A DNA stretch of 49,125 nt from an uncultured Roseobacter sp. (GCF_947496515.1 NZ_CANMDB010000018.1:1-49125); one strand, 5' to 3'. Shown: positions 1 through 9,882, counted from the stretch's first letter. Made by a program: numbers and translations. Notes: generated by a model not told the origin, from the sequence alone.

Positions 1-1001
<1,001 letters not shown>

Positions 1002-1035
1002 GATCACGGCCCGGCAGCCTGACCGACCCTGTGGT

Positions 1036-1938
1036 ATGACAGAGTGGCTGGCCAGCATCGAAGGTACGGAGACAGGCCACCGCGTCGCCCTTGTCCTCGC
1101 GCTGATGGCGGCCTTCCTGCATGCGGTCTTCGGCGCGCTGCAGAAAGGCAGGCACGACCCTTGGCTCACGCGGGGCGCCATCGACATCAGCTATATGGGT
1201 ATGGCGATCCCCTTCGCACTCTTTGTCGTGCCTTGGCCCGAGCCGCATATGTGGCCCATTTTCGCCGCGGTCTGGGTGATCCACGTGATTTACAAGCTCC
1301 TGCAGGCCTCCGCCTACAGCCGCGGCGCCTACACCGTCGTTTACCCGGTCGTGCGCGGGACCGGGCCGCTTTTCACGGTGATCGGCGCCTATCTGATCTT
1401 TGGCGAGAAATTCTCCGCTGTTCAGTGGGTCGGCGTTGCGGTCCTGCTGGCGGGGATCTTCGGGCTTGCGGTCTACAACATGATCTTTCTGGTGTCCGAG
1501 CGGGAGACGCTGAACGCAGCACTCGGGCTCGCGGTGCTGACAGGGCTCTTTGTGGCGCTCTACACGACCTATGACGCCTACGGCATTCGAGCCACGGCCA
1601 ATCCCTTCACCTTTCTGGCGTGGTTTTTCATGATCGACGGCTTCTTCATGCCCATCGTCGCGGCGCTGCGCTGGCGACGCATGACCGACCGGCCCGCGCT
1701 CGGGCCACTGATGCGGCGTGGGCTGGTGGGCGGGCTCGTCGCGCCCTTCAGCTTTGGTGCTGTGATGATGGCCACGCGGCTCGACAAGGTGGGTGAGGCC
1801 GCGGTGCTGCGCGAGACCTCCACCGTCTTTGCCGCGGTGATCGGCTGGCTATTTCTGAAAGAAACCGTGGGCCCGCGTCGAATTGCGCTGATGGCATTGA
1901 TTGCGCTTGGTGCTGTGATACTAGAACTGGGCGGATAG
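1036..1938 (+). CDS. DMT-superfamily (EamA-type) transporter
   Basis: A 300-aa integral membrane protein made almost wholly of hydrophobic helices (about ten), with two sequence-similar halves. This is the usual size and layout of EamA/DMT exporters. A typical glycine-rich segment (YPVVRGTGPLFTVIGAYL) sits at the end of the first half and a matching one (ETSTVFAAVIGWLFLKE) near the C-terminus. The substrate cannot be told from sequence; relatives export amino acids, drugs or metabolites. The ATG at 1036 gives a normal N-terminus, although no strong ribosome site precedes it. It lies 34 bases after ftsY and 9 before yciB, so the three are probably co-transcribed. Confidence 0.88.
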   Translation: MTEWLASIEGTETGHRVALVLALMAAFLHAVFGALQKGRHDPWLTRGAIDISYMGMAIPFALFVVPWPEPHMWPIFAAVWVIHVIYKLLQASAYSRGAYTVVYPVVRGTGPLFTVIGAYLIFGEKFSAVQWVGVAVLLAGIFGLAVYNMIFLVSERETLNAALGLAVLTGLFVALYTTYDAYGIRATANPFTFLAWFFMIDGFFMPIVAALRWRRMTDRPALGPLMRRGLVGGLVAPFSFGAVMMATRLDKVGEAAVLRETSTVFAAVIGWLFLKETVGPRRIALMALIALGAVILELGG

Positions 1939-1947
1939 GAAGAGACC

Positions 1948-2562
1948 ATGCCAGAGCCGAAACCGATCAACCCCATCCTGAAACAGGTGCTGGAGCTTGG
2001 GCCCACCATCCTGTTCTTCCTGATCTATTTGCGGATCAAGGACGATACTTTCACCTTTGGTGGTACGGAATACACCGGCTTCATCGTCTCGGCGCTCGTC
2101 TTTGTGCCCATCCTGCTGGTGGCCATGGCGATCCTGTGGCAACTGACCGGGCAGCTCAGCCGGATGCAGGTGTTCACCGCCATCATGGTGATCTTCTTCG
2201 GCGGTCTGACGGCCTGGTTCAACGACGAACGCTTCTTCAAGATGAAGACGACCATTGTCTATGCTCTCTTTACGGTGCTGCTGGGCATCGGGCTGATGCG
2301 GGGTCAATCCTATCTGGCATTTGTGATGAACGAGATCATGCCCATGCGTCACGAAGGCTGGATGATCCTGACGCGACGGCTGTGCGCACTGTTTGCGATG
2401 CTCGCTATCGCGAATGAAGTCATCTGGCGCACCATGTCCACGGAAAGCTGGGTCAAGATCGAAACCTTCGGCTTTCCGCTGATCCTGATGGCTTTTCTGA
2501 TGTGGCAGTTCGCGACGCTGCAGGACTATGTCATCACCGACGAGGGCGAAGACGCCAGCTGA
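1948..2562 (+). CDS. yciB: Inner membrane-spanning protein YciB / septation protein A
   Basis: A 204-aa membrane protein of the YciB (IspZ/IspA) family, linked in other bacteria to cell envelope maintenance and division. Recognisable features are an N-terminal GPTILFFLIYL segment, the conserved FGGLTAWFNDERFFKMK stretch, and the later helix beginning ANEVIWRTMSTESWVKIETF, typical of this family. About five to six membrane helices are visible. The start is supported by an AGGAAGAG ribosome site just upstream, and the stop of the preceding transporter is only 9 bases away. Its 3' end overlaps the converging minus-strand gene by 37 bases. The exact biochemical function of the family is not settled. 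Confidence 0.92.
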   Translation: MPEPKPINPILKQVLELGPTILFFLIYLRIKDDTFTFGGTEYTGFIVSALVFVPILLVAMAILWQLTGQLSRMQVFTAIMVIFFGGLTAWFNDERFFKMKTTIVYALFTVLLGIGLMRGQSYLAFVMNEIMPMRHEGWMILTRRLCALFAMLAIANEVIWRTMSTESWVKIETFGFPLILMAFLMWQFATLQDYVITDEGEDAS

Positions 2563-3272
2563 TCCGCTGCGCCTTTGGTTCTGCGGGGCTCCGGGCTGCG
2601 TGCAGGGACCGTATTCGGACCCACCGCCCGGGACACCTTGCGGGCCAGATCAACCGAAATCGCCGCCTCCAGCGCCAGACGGAAGCGGCTGCTGCGGGCG
2701 CATTTCCGCCTGAGATCCTCGAAGCGCCATTCCAGCACTTCCGAACCCGGTTCCAGCCAGGCCGAGGCGGAACTGGACTGCCCGATCAGAAACGCGATCT
2801 CGCCCAGAAAAAACTGGGGCGGCATGATGAATTCCCGGTCGCCCTTCTGGACGCGCGTGGCCCCTGAAATCACGTAGTAGAGCCGGTCGCCTGCCTGCCC
2901 TTCGGTGGTCACCTGCCGTTCATCCTCGACCCGGAACCGCCGGGCAAGCTTGACCAGCGCCCGGAAATCCCCGGGGGGCAGTGGCGGAAAGCTGTCGTAG
3001 ATATCAGCGTAGGCGCGCGGAATGACGAGACGCATCTTGCGCGCCAGCAGACTGCTGAGACCGATGAGATTGGCGGCGCCGATCATCATGCTGACGTAGA
3101 TGGCCTCCCACAAGGGCGCATCAGCGACGATCGCGTAGTAGAAAATGTAGATACCGGTCCCGCCCAGAAGCCACAAGCGCAGCACGATTTGGTTGATTGT
3201 AATCAGGCCGAAAACATAAAGAACACCGGCAAGATATACCAATATGCCGGGTGAAAAAACGTAATCAGTCAT
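2526..3272 (-). CDS. Membrane protein with cyclic-nucleotide-binding-like (Popeye-type) domain
   Basis: About three membrane helices in the first 80 residues are followed by a cNMP-binding beta fold. The QAGDRLYYVISGATRV segment and a FFLGEIAFL phosphate-cassette-like motif are visible. The Arg-Ser/Thr-Ala that normally binds the cyclic phosphate is replaced by SSSASA, so ligand binding is uncertain. The TM plus cNBD order resembles Popeye-domain proteins. A TTG at 3281 would add three residues; the ATG at 3272 is preferred, although neither has a strong ribosome site. The 3' end overlaps convergent yciB. A role in sensing at the inner membrane is inference. Confidence 0.8.
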   Translation of the reverse strand: MTDYVFSPGILVYLAGVLYVFGLITINQIVLRLWLLGGTGIYIFYYAIVADAPLWEAIYVSMMIGAANLIGLSSLLARKMRLVIPRAYADIYDSFPPLPPGDFRALVKLARRFRVEDERQVTTEGQAGDRLYYVISGATRVQKGDREFIMPPQFFLGEIAFLIGQSSSASAWLEPGSEVLEWRFEDLRRKCARSSRFRLALEAAISVDLARKVSRAVGPNTVPARSPEPRRTKGAADQLASSPSSVMT

Positions 3273-3388
3273 CGTTACCAAGGGTCAATTTGAAATATCA
3301 TTGCGGGAGTGTGCGCGAAGCAGGCCCGTTGATGCAAGAAAATCCGGCGCGCTGAGACGACGCAGTCCAGCCCTGCCGCGCTCTGACG

Positions 3389-4372
3389 TCAGGAGAGCGC
3401 GCGTCGCGTGTGTTTTGGCCGCGGGTCCATCACGCGCCCTAGCAGGCGACGACCCAGACGCTGCGCGCCCGTCCAGAACGGCAGCACCCAAACCATCGCC
3501 GCCTGCCCGGGCAGCCGTGACCAGCGTGGCGTCGGATGCGCAGGGACCAGTTGCGCCAATCGCGCCTGTGGCAAAAGTTGCGGTGCGCTCAGCAGCGCGG
3601 CATAAAAGCGCATGATGCCGGGACGGGTATAGCTCGACCAGTGGCACACCCGCCGCTGCGAGGTGGCAACCACAAACCCCAACCGGTTCAGCGCCCGGAC
3701 CGTGCCGGTGCAATCCAGCTGGAGGTTCAGCGCATTGGGCATGTCGATCCCCTGACCAAGGGCATGGGCCCCGGGGTGCGGCGCCTCTGCCAGCCTTTCG
3801 AACGCCAGATCAAAGAGGTCATTTTCCCGGCTGGTGATGTTGAAAAGCTCGGTCGTGCGCCCCGCGGGCGTGTTCAGCATGGCGCAGGCCTTGGCGGCAA
3901 AGCTGGCGCCGGTCAGCAGAACCATGCGTTGCACAGCCCCGCGAGGCAAATGCGCCAGCGCGCTGAGCGCCAGCTCTGACCCCAGCGAGTGCGCGATGAT
4001 ATGTATGGAACGTCCCGGCAGATGCCGCCTGATCAGCCCGATCAACTCCGCCAGCCGGGGGCCGAGCACTGCCGCGCGGGCGTGCGCCTGCCGCAGGCTG
4101 CCGCGCGCGAACCAGCCGAAGGCAATCAGCAGCGCAGTTGCGGGGGAGGCGCCCCCTGCGCTGAGTGCACAAGGCCAGCCGCCGGGCGTGTCGCGAAAAA
4201 TCTTGGCGTGGGGGCAATGGGTTGGATGACCGGGGGCGTATTTGTAGCCGTGCACCATGACGATGACAGGACCCTGAGCCGTGGCCTGACTTTCCAGCAC
4301 GGGGGCAATGGCGCTGTCGCCACTCTGCAATTGAAGCTGACCCTCTGTCGCATTGATCCTGAGTACCGGCAC
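3389..4372 (-). CDS. Alpha/beta hydrolase
   Basis: A 327-aa alpha/beta-hydrolase fold protein. The oxyanion region IVMVHGYKYAPGHPTHC and the nucleophile elbow AHSLGSELALSAL (GxSxG type, with Ser in HSLGS) are visible. The layout resembles the DUF900-like hydrolases found in roseobacters. The C-terminal 50 residues are basic and lack clear homology features. The start is a GTG preceded by a purine-rich AGAGAGGG. It is followed on the same strand by the cNBD membrane protein, with a gap of about 115 bases. The substrate is unknown; esterase or lipase activity would be the default inference. Confidence 0.82.
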   Translation of the reverse strand: MPVLRINATEGQLQLQSGDSAIAPVLESQATAQGPVIVMVHGYKYAPGHPTHCPHAKIFRDTPGGWPCALSAGGASPATALLIAFGWFARGSLRQAHARAAVLGPRLAELIGLIRRHLPGRSIHIIAHSLGSELALSALAHLPRGAVQRMVLLTGASFAAKACAMLNTPAGRTTELFNITSRENDLFDLAFERLAEAPHPGAHALGQGIDMPNALNLQLDCTGTVRALNRLGFVVATSQRRVCHWSSYTRPGIMRFYAALLSAPQLLPQARLAQLVPAHPTPRWSRLPGQAAMVWVLPFWTGAQRLGRRLLGRVMDPRPKHTRRALS

Positions 4373-4498
4373 TGCGCGCCCTCTCTACAAGATATGGTAG
4401 ATCATCTGTGGCAAAGGCATATAACGCTCGTGTGAACGAACTATTACACCACCGTGACGGTGTTGACGCGGCCAAGGCTCTATCCTAAGCCGTGACCT

Positions 4499-4546
4499 GT
4501 GGCGATTTGATACCGGATTGCGGGCCACGTTAAACAAACCGCTAAA
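4499..4546 (+). promoter_or_regulatory. SAM-II riboswitch (metA RNA motif)
   Basis: The leader of metZ carries the SAM-II core. A 5' P1 arm GTGGC (4499-4503) is followed by the GATTTGA loop, GGATTGCGG, the P1 partner GCCAC (4524-4528), GTTAAACAA and the terminal GCTAAA (4541-4546), which would form the pseudoknot. Order, spacing and invariant positions match the consensus known from alphaproteobacterial methionine genes. An intrinsic terminator lies 15 bases downstream (4562-4599), so S-adenosylmethionine binding may act by transcription termination, by hiding the ribosome site, or both. Identified by eye against the remembered consensus. Confidence 0.88.
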
Positions 4547-4561
4547 AGGTCACCGATGCGG

Positions 4562-4599
4562 AAAAACCCCGTCGCGCTGACCGCGATACGGGGTTTTTT
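4562..4599 (+). terminator. Intrinsic terminator / attenuator in the metZ leader
   Basis: A strong hairpin: AAAAACCCCGT (4562-4572) pairs with ACGGGGTTTTT, with a further CGCG/CGCG pairing inside, and the 3' arm ends in a T-run. It sits between the SAM-II aptamer and the metZ start, where an attenuator is expected. There is no upstream gene on this strand that it could serve instead. Confidence 0.8.
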
Positions 4600-4625
4600 G
4601 TGCCCGATGGGCAGGAGTTATGACG

Positions 4626-5807
4626 ATGACAGGTGATCTTAATCCGCGCACCAAAGCCGTTCATGCAGGCACCCGCCGCAGCCAGTACGGCGAAGTGTCC
4701 GAGGCTGTCTTTCTCACGCAGGGTTTCGTCTATGACAGCGCCGAAGCAGCCGAGGCGCGTTTCATCGAGAGCGGCCCCGATGAGTTCATCTATGCCCGCT
4801 ACGGCAACCCCACGGTCGCCATGTTCGAAGAGCGCATCGCAGCACTTGAGGGGGCCGAAGATGCTTTTGCCACGGCATCGGGCATGGCGGCGGTGTCCGG
4901 CGCCCTGACCTCGATGCTGAAGGCGGGGGATCATGTGGTGTCTGCCCGGGCACTCTTTGGCTCTTGCCTTTATGTGCTGGAGGAAGTGCTGACCCGCTTC
5001 GGGGTCGAGGTCACCTTTGTCGACGGCACCGATCTGTCCGCTTGGGAGGCCGCAATCCGGCCCGACACACGCGCCGTCTTTTTCGAATCCATCTCTAATC
5101 CTACGCTGCAGGTCGTTGATATCACATCGGTTTCCGAGCTGGCCCATGCCCAAGGCGCGCTGGTCGTGATCGACAATGTCTTTGCCACGCCGGTCTGGTC
5201 CAACGCCTTTGACCAGGGGGCTGACGTGGTAATTTATTCGGCGACCAAACACATCGACGGCCAGGGCCGGACGCTGGGCGGCGTGATCCTCGGCAGCACG
5301 GAATTCATCCGCAAAACCGTGGAACCTTATATGAAACACACCGGCGGCTCCATGAGCCCCTTCACCGCCTGGGTGATGCTCAAAGGGTTGGAGACGATGG
5401 ATCTGCGGGTGCGGGCCCAGACCGCCACGGCCACCGCCATCGCCGCGGCGCTGGCCGAGCATCCCAAGCTGACACAGCTGATCTATCCCGGTCATGCCAG
5501 CCATCCGCAGCATGCGTTGGTCAAGGCACAGATGGGGCAGGGCGGCACGGTCCTGTCGCTGGACATCGCAGGCGGCAAGGAGGCGGCCTTCCGGTTTCTC
5601 AATACAGTGCGGATCGGTCTGATCTCCAACAATCTCGGCGATGCCAAGACCATCCTGACCCATCCGGCAACGACCACCCACCAGCGGTTACCACAGGATC
5701 AGAAGGATGCGCTTGGCATCACCGATGGCTTGGTGCGGATCAGCGTGGGCATCGAGGATACCGATGATTTGGTGGCGGATCTCGGCCAGGCGCTGGCGGC
5801 TGTTTGA
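4626..5807 (+). CDS. metZ: O-succinylhomoserine sulfhydrylase
   Basis: PLP-dependent Cys/Met-metabolism enzyme that makes homocysteine from O-succinylhomoserine and sulfide. Visible motifs are YARYGNPT, the ASGMAAVSGAL cofactor segment, VVIDNVFATPVWSN, and the PLP lysine in YSATKHIDGQGR (Lys208 counted from 4626). Length (393 aa) and the NNLGDAKTILTHPATTTHQ block fit MetZ rather than cystathionine lyases. Two ATGs compete: 4620 is only 2 bases from the AGGAG at 4613-4617, whereas 4626 has an 8-base spacing and is preferred. The upstream SAM-II riboswitch and terminator support a role in methionine synthesis. A weak hairpin at about 5841-5862 may end the transcript. Confidence 0.95.
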   Translation: MTGDLNPRTKAVHAGTRRSQYGEVSEAVFLTQGFVYDSAEAAEARFIESGPDEFIYARYGNPTVAMFEERIAALEGAEDAFATASGMAAVSGALTSMLKAGDHVVSARALFGSCLYVLEEVLTRFGVEVTFVDGTDLSAWEAAIRPDTRAVFFESISNPTLQVVDITSVSELAHAQGALVVIDNVFATPVWSNAFDQGADVVIYSATKHIDGQGRTLGGVILGSTEFIRKTVEPYMKHTGGSMSPFTAWVMLKGLETMDLRVRAQTATATAIAAALAEHPKLTQLIYPGHASHPQHALVKAQMGQGGTVLSLDIAGGKEAAFRFLNTVRIGLISNNLGDAKTILTHPATTTHQRLPQDQKDALGITDGLVRISVGIEDTDDLVADLGQALAAV

Positions 5808-5946
5808 CGCCGCCTGCGCCGCTTGCCGCGCGGCATTGTACGAAAAGGTGATCCTTTTCCGACGGCTAACCGTAAACTTCTTGTTAGTGGTCACTGCTGG
5901 GTTCTGTCCTATCTACTGACCAGACGTCGTCAAAAGGGACATAGAG

Positions 5947-7050
5947 ATGAACATCCACACACCCGTACTTGATAGCACGCCGGACCGCGCCCAGGCCGAA
6001 GAAGCACTTTGCGTTCTGCGCGATTGGGTGAAGGATGCGACCCCCACAGAGATACTGGAGCTTGATCCTGCGGTTGCCCGGCTCATCCCCGGCGGTGCGC
6101 TGGCGGACTATCCTGCCTTCTCGCGTGCATATCCCGACGATTTCGCCACCGACGAGGGTTACAAATCGACCCTCCCCGATCTTCAGAACGGACCGGCAAG
6201 CCTGATCCGCGGTGCCCAGCAGCAGATCCAGCATGTCGGGATCTCGAACTTTCGCCTGCCCATCCGGTTCCAGACCCGTGACAACGGTGATGTGACGCTG
6301 GAGACGTCGGTGACCGGCTCCGTCAGCCTGGAGGCGGACAAGAAGGGCATCAACATGTCCCGGATCATGCGGTCTTTTTACAAGCATGCCGAAGAAACCT
6401 TCAGCTTCGGTGTGATCGAGGCGGCGCTGGACGACTACATCACCGATCTGGAAAGCTTCGATGCCCGCATCCAGATGCGCTTCAGTTTCCCCATGAAGGT
6501 CGAGAGCCTGCGCTCCGGTCTGTCGGGGTATCAGTACTATGACATCGCGTTGGAACTGGTGGAAAAGGGAGGCGTGCGCAAGAAGATCATGCACCTGGAC
6601 TACGTGTATTCCTCAACCTGCCCCTGCTCGCTGGAACTGTCGGAGCATGCGCGCGCGACGCGCGGGCAATTGGCCACGCCGCATTCGCAGCGCTCGGTCG
6701 CCCGCGTGTCCATCGAGATCGACGGCGATGCGGGATGTCTTTGGTTCGAGGACCTGATCGACGCCTGTCGGCGCGCGGTGCCGACGGAAACCCAAGTGAT
6801 GGTCAAACGCGAGGACGAGCAGGCATTCGCAGAGTTGAACGCCGCTAATCCGATCTTCGTGGAAGATGCCGCGCGGCTCTTCTGCGCCGAGCTTCAGGCC
6901 GACGTGCGTGTCGGCGATTTTCGCGTGGTGGCCAGCCATCAGGAAAGCCTCCACAGCCACGATGCCATCAGCGTTCTGGTCGAAGGAGAAACCTTCGCCG
7001 CCGAGAGCCTTGATCCGCGCATGTTCGATACGCTTTTCCACACCGGCTGA
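5947..7050 (+). CDS. folE2: GTP cyclohydrolase FolE2 (type IB)
   Basis: Converts GTP to dihydroneopterin triphosphate, the first step of folate synthesis, as the metal-flexible alternative to FolE. The family hallmarks are the N-terminal GISNFRLPI segment, NMSRIMRSFY, and the zinc/active-site STCPCSLELSEHARATRGQ block with its conserved Cys. The 367-aa length is typical. A ribosome site lies in AGGGACATAGAGATG. It follows metZ by about 140 bases and ends at a good intrinsic terminator. The folB and folP genes lie 12 kb away, so folate genes are scattered. No Zur-like palindrome was recognised upstream. Confidence 0.95.
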   Translation: MNIHTPVLDSTPDRAQAEEALCVLRDWVKDATPTEILELDPAVARLIPGGALADYPAFSRAYPDDFATDEGYKSTLPDLQNGPASLIRGAQQQIQHVGISNFRLPIRFQTRDNGDVTLETSVTGSVSLEADKKGINMSRIMRSFYKHAEETFSFGVIEAALDDYITDLESFDARIQMRFSFPMKVESLRSGLSGYQYYDIALELVEKGGVRKKIMHLDYVYSSTCPCSLELSEHARATRGQLATPHSQRSVARVSIEIDGDAGCLWFEDLIDACRRAVPTETQVMVKREDEQAFAELNAANPIFVEDAARLFCAELQADVRVGDFRVVASHQESLHSHDAISVLVEGETFAAESLDPRMFDTLFHTG

Positions 7051-7071
7051 GATCCTTTGTTAAGATCGGGT

Positions 7072-7103
7072 AAACGGGCGTGTCTCTGACGCGCCCGTTT
7101 TCA
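7072..7103 (+). terminator. Intrinsic terminator after folE2
   Basis: AAACGGGCG (7072-7080) pairs perfectly with CGCCCGTTT (7092-7100) around an 11-base loop, and the 3' arm ends in a short T-run. It lies 22 bases after the folE2 stop. Confidence 0.8.
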
Positions 7104-7221
7104 TGCTGCAGCGCCGCATTTTCGGGGTAGCGGCTATGCAGAAGTTGCAATTCTCATTCGTAGCCCGAGGGACTATGTTCGGCGCATGGGAGGGGGCCTT
7201 AATAATATGCAAGGATCTCCA

Positions 7222-7461
7222 ATGGCTTATCAAACCTCGAGCACACATCACAACGCTGGCAGCGTCTTTCACGGCTTTCTGGCTGGCCTGCGCGGCTTTC
7301 TGTCGTCGGTTGGCACCGCGCTGATCGTTTCCAGCTCTTACAACGCACGCGCGGAACGTGTTCAGGCGCTGCAGGCGAAGACGGACGAAGAACTCGCAGC
7401 GCTGAACATCAAGCGTGACGAGATTGTGCACCACGTTTTCCGTGATCTCTACTACGTTTAA
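7222..7461 (+). CDS. Small DUF1127-like protein
   Basis: A 79-aa protein whose C-terminal half (LQAKTDEELAALNIKRDEIV then HHVFRDLYYV) resembles DUF1127: a leucine-rich helix followed by the L-x-x-L-x-I-x-R-D-x-I pattern. The N-terminal half is hydrophobic and glycine-rich. ATGs at 7186 and 7207 are in frame, but the ATG at 7222 has AAGGA six bases upstream and is chosen. It lies between the folE2 terminator and trkH, so it probably has its own promoter. DUF1127 proteins have been linked to RNA-related regulation of phosphate and carbon metabolism in other Alphaproteobacteria; its role here is unknown. Confidence 0.75.
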   Translation: MAYQTSSTHHNAGSVFHGFLAGLRGFLSSVGTALIVSSSYNARAERVQALQAKTDEELAALNIKRDEIVHHVFRDLYYV

Positions 7462-7519
7462 GGTGCGCTGATACCGCCACCGCTTGACACCAGCACGGCC
7501 CGCGGCCAACCCTGCGGCC

Positions 7520-8968
7520 ATGTTGGATCTGCGCCCCGTTGGATATGTCATCGGCCTGCTGGTGGCTGTGCTGGGCGCCACAATGCTGCTGCCCATGCTG
7601 ATCGACATCGCCGAAGGTCGCGGCCACTGGCCGGTGTTCCTGCAATCGGCAATCCTCACGATCCTTGGGGGCAGCATGATCGCCCTGTCCTGCGCCAACG
7701 GCGTCAAGGAAGGGCTGACGATCCAGCAGACCTTTTTGCTGACCACCAGCGTTTGGGTGGCACTGCCGCTCTTCGGTGCGCTGCCCTTCATCCTCGGTGC
7801 GACCGAGGCCCGGGTGGTGGATGCGTTTTTTGAGGCGATGTCGGGGCTGACCACCACCGGCTCCACCGTGTTGTCGGGCCTGGATGCGCTGCCAAAAGGC
7901 ATCCTGCTGTGGCGCGGAATTTTGCAGTGGCTGGGTGGCATCGGGATCATCGTGGTCGCCATGGTGTTCTTGCCCGAGTTGCGTGTGGGTGGCATGCAGA
8001 TCTTCAAATCCGAAGCCTTCGATACCATGGGTAAGATCCTGCCGCGCGCGGGGCAGATCGCCAGCCAGATCTCCAGCATCTATCTGGGTCTGACGATGAT
8101 CTGCGCGCTGACCTATTTCACACTGGGCATGAATGCCTTTGACGCCACGGTCCACGCGCTGACGACCATCTCGACGGGCGGGTTCGCCAATTACGATGCC
8201 TCCTTCAGCGTCTTTCCGGGGGTGATGGAATACGCCGCGACCCTGTTCATCATTCTGTCGGCTTTGCCTTTTGTTCGCTATGTGCAGTTGATCAACGGAC
8301 AGGCCCGGCCGTTGTGGCGCGACAGCCAGGTTCGGGTCTTCTTGCTGCTAATCGCCGTTCTGGTACTGGTGATGGCCGGGATCCTGACACAGGGTGATGC
8401 CTACACTGGCGAGGAAGCCCTGCGCAAAGCGCTCTTCAACGTGGCATCGATCATCTCGGGGACCGGCTACGCCTCTGCTGACTACATGAGCTGGGGCCCG
8501 GTTCTGATTTCGATGTTCTTTTTCATCGGATTGATCGGCGGCTGCGCGGGATCCACCGCCTGCTCGATCAAGATATTCCGCTACCAGCTGCTGTTCGCGT
8601 CAATCAAGATGCAACTGCGGCGCATCCGTTCTCCCAATGGTGTCTTCGTGGTGCGCTATGACAAGCGCCCTGTGGGGGAGGATGTGCTGAGTTCGGTGAT
8701 CTCGTTTTTCATGTTCTTCATTGTGACCTTGGGCCTTTTTGCGGTCGCCCTCAGCCTGACGGGGCTCGATTTGATCACGTCGCTGTCGGGGGCGGCGACG
8801 GCGCTGTCGAACGTCGGTCCGGGGCTTGGGCCAGAGATTGGCCCGGCCAGTAACTTCGCCGGTCTCAACGACACCGCCAAATGGCTTTTGAGCCTCGCTA
8901 TGCTGTTGGGGCGGCTGGAGCTGCTGGCAGTCTACGCGATACTCACGGTGAGTTTCTGGAGAGACTAG
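7520..8968 (+). CDS. trkH: TrkH-family potassium uptake protein
   Basis: Pore subunit of a Trk/Ktr-type K+ transporter in the inner membrane. The four selectivity-filter loops are visible in order: SGLTTTGSTVLSG, TTISTGGFANYD, ISGTGYASADY and ALSNVGPGLGP. They sit in a protein of 482 aa, matching TrkH length. A TTG at 7484 could add 12 residues, but the ATG at 7520 starts a normal TrkH N-terminus (MLDLRPVGYVIGLL). The regulatory NAD-binding subunit TrkA is not in this window. No terminator is evident after the stop. Confidence 0.93.
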   Translation: MLDLRPVGYVIGLLVAVLGATMLLPMLIDIAEGRGHWPVFLQSAILTILGGSMIALSCANGVKEGLTIQQTFLLTTSVWVALPLFGALPFILGATEARVVDAFFEAMSGLTTTGSTVLSGLDALPKGILLWRGILQWLGGIGIIVVAMVFLPELRVGGMQIFKSEAFDTMGKILPRAGQIASQISSIYLGLTMICALTYFTLGMNAFDATVHALTTISTGGFANYDASFSVFPGVMEYAATLFIILSALPFVRYVQLINGQARPLWRDSQVRVFLLLIAVLVLVMAGILTQGDAYTGEEALRKALFNVASIISGTGYASADYMSWGPVLISMFFFIGLIGGCAGSTACSIKIFRYQLLFASIKMQLRRIRSPNGVFVVRYDKRPVGEDVLSSVISFFMFFIVTLGLFAVALSLTGLDLITSLSGAATALSNVGPGLGPEIGPASNFAGLNDTAKWLLSLAMLLGRLELLAVYAILTVSFWRD

Positions 8969-9470
8969 GGTGTGACGACCGCCTAGTGCGCAACCTTCGC
9001 ACAGGCTGAAAGCCCGGCGAAGAGGCGGAAGGGGTCACAGACTGGCGGGCAGATATCGACGCCGAGCGGCTGGGGATGCTGCCCGTTTGACATACGGTAA
9101 GGGAGGCTATCCCAGCTGGATATTGAGCCGTTGACCCATCGCAGAGCCCCTTTTGCCGACTTGGCGGAGGTGGGAGTCCCCGCGAATTGCGCCACTCATT
9201 TGGATGTTTTCAATGGTGCCGAAGAATTGGGTAGCCGCACCTACGGGCACCTCTGGTGGCCAGACGGAGCCAAGGGTCTCCTCAACCGTGTGGTCCACCG
9301 CCGTGGTCTCCGAGCGATCAGGACCGTATCCTGTCCCGGGCGGGCTGGCGCCCGGCGAACAGTGCGATGGCACGGATCTGGTTGCGGTCGGGCAGCGCCT
9401 GAGCAGCAATCACATCCAGATGTCCGCAGACAGCTTATGCTGTCTACCGACCCAAAGACGGAGGTGTGAT
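8969..9470. other. Gene-free stretch, possibly decayed sequence
   Basis: No reading frame here has a convincing start, ribosome site and protein-like composition. Several overlapping open frames exist on both strands because of high GC. None gives a family I recognise, and the longest plus-strand one runs antisense into the small secreted protein. It could be remnant DNA or a long untranslated region. Confidence 0.5.
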
Positions 9471-9752
9471 CTACTGGTAGTCGGAGTACGCGCGCTGGAT
9501 CAACCGGCGGGCGCAGCCCTCATGGGCGGTATTCACAATGAGGTACCACACAGTCTCACCGGGGCGCCCGGCGCGGGAATACTCGCAATTGTCCGCGGTG
9601 CGCCACCATTGGCCCTTGTAGTTGGCGGGGGGCAGCATGGGGGCGCTGTGTTCCACAAGTTTGAGCGCGCTCTTTCCCGGCTTGGCGGTTTGGGCCGCCG
9701 CAGGCAGCGCAAGCGTGGCGGTAAGAAGTACCGCGGCTGCATATCTCACCAT
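9471..9752 (-). CDS. Small secreted protein of unknown function
   Basis: A 93-aa protein with a clear signal peptide (VRYAAAVLLTATLALPAAAQ, cleavage likely after AAA). The mature part has two Cys and many Trp/Tyr (YKGQWWRTADNCEYSRAG, then ETVWYLIVNTAHEGCARRLI). The two cysteines could form a disulfide in the periplasm. The open frame reaches 9797, but the ATG at 9752 has GGAG eight bases upstream and begins exactly at the signal peptide. It lies downstream of, and on the same strand as, the protease-fold gene, separated by a terminator-like hairpin. I do not recognise the family. Confidence 0.72.
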   Translation of the reverse strand: MVRYAAAVLLTATLALPAAAQTAKPGKSALKLVEHSAPMLPPANYKGQWWRTADNCEYSRAGRPGETVWYLIVNTAHEGCARRLIQRAYSDYQ

Positions 9753-9826
9753 TTCAATCACTCCGTACCAACAGATCCTGGGTTTCGCATAGCCCACAGG
9801 ATGGCGGCCGGAGGTTAATTGCGCGC

Positions 9827-9857
9827 AAAGACGACCCCGGTCAGGGGCGGTCGTTTA
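9827..9857 (-). terminator. Terminator-like hairpin after the protease-fold gene
   Basis: AAAGACGACCCC and GGGGCGGTCGTTT form an imperfect inverted repeat with the small loop GGTCA. Read on the minus strand, it follows the stop of the 607-aa gene by about 25 bases and the 3' arm ends in TCTTT. Confidence 0.55.
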
Positions 9858-9882
9858 CAGCGGATTTGAGACGATTTTGTCT

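Noticed and set aside
4463-4486. Sigma-70 promoter TTGACG/TATCCT before the riboswitch
   Set aside because: The spacing of 12 bases is too short for a standard promoter; kept only as a weak hint.
7060-7076. TTAA-like repeat after folE2 as a CtrA site
   Set aside because: The second half is TAAA rather than TTAA, and it overlaps the start of the terminator stem.
9131-9818. Plus-strand frames antisense to the small secreted protein
   Set aside because: No ribosome site and no recognisable protein; the minus-strand frame has a signal peptide and a GGAG site.
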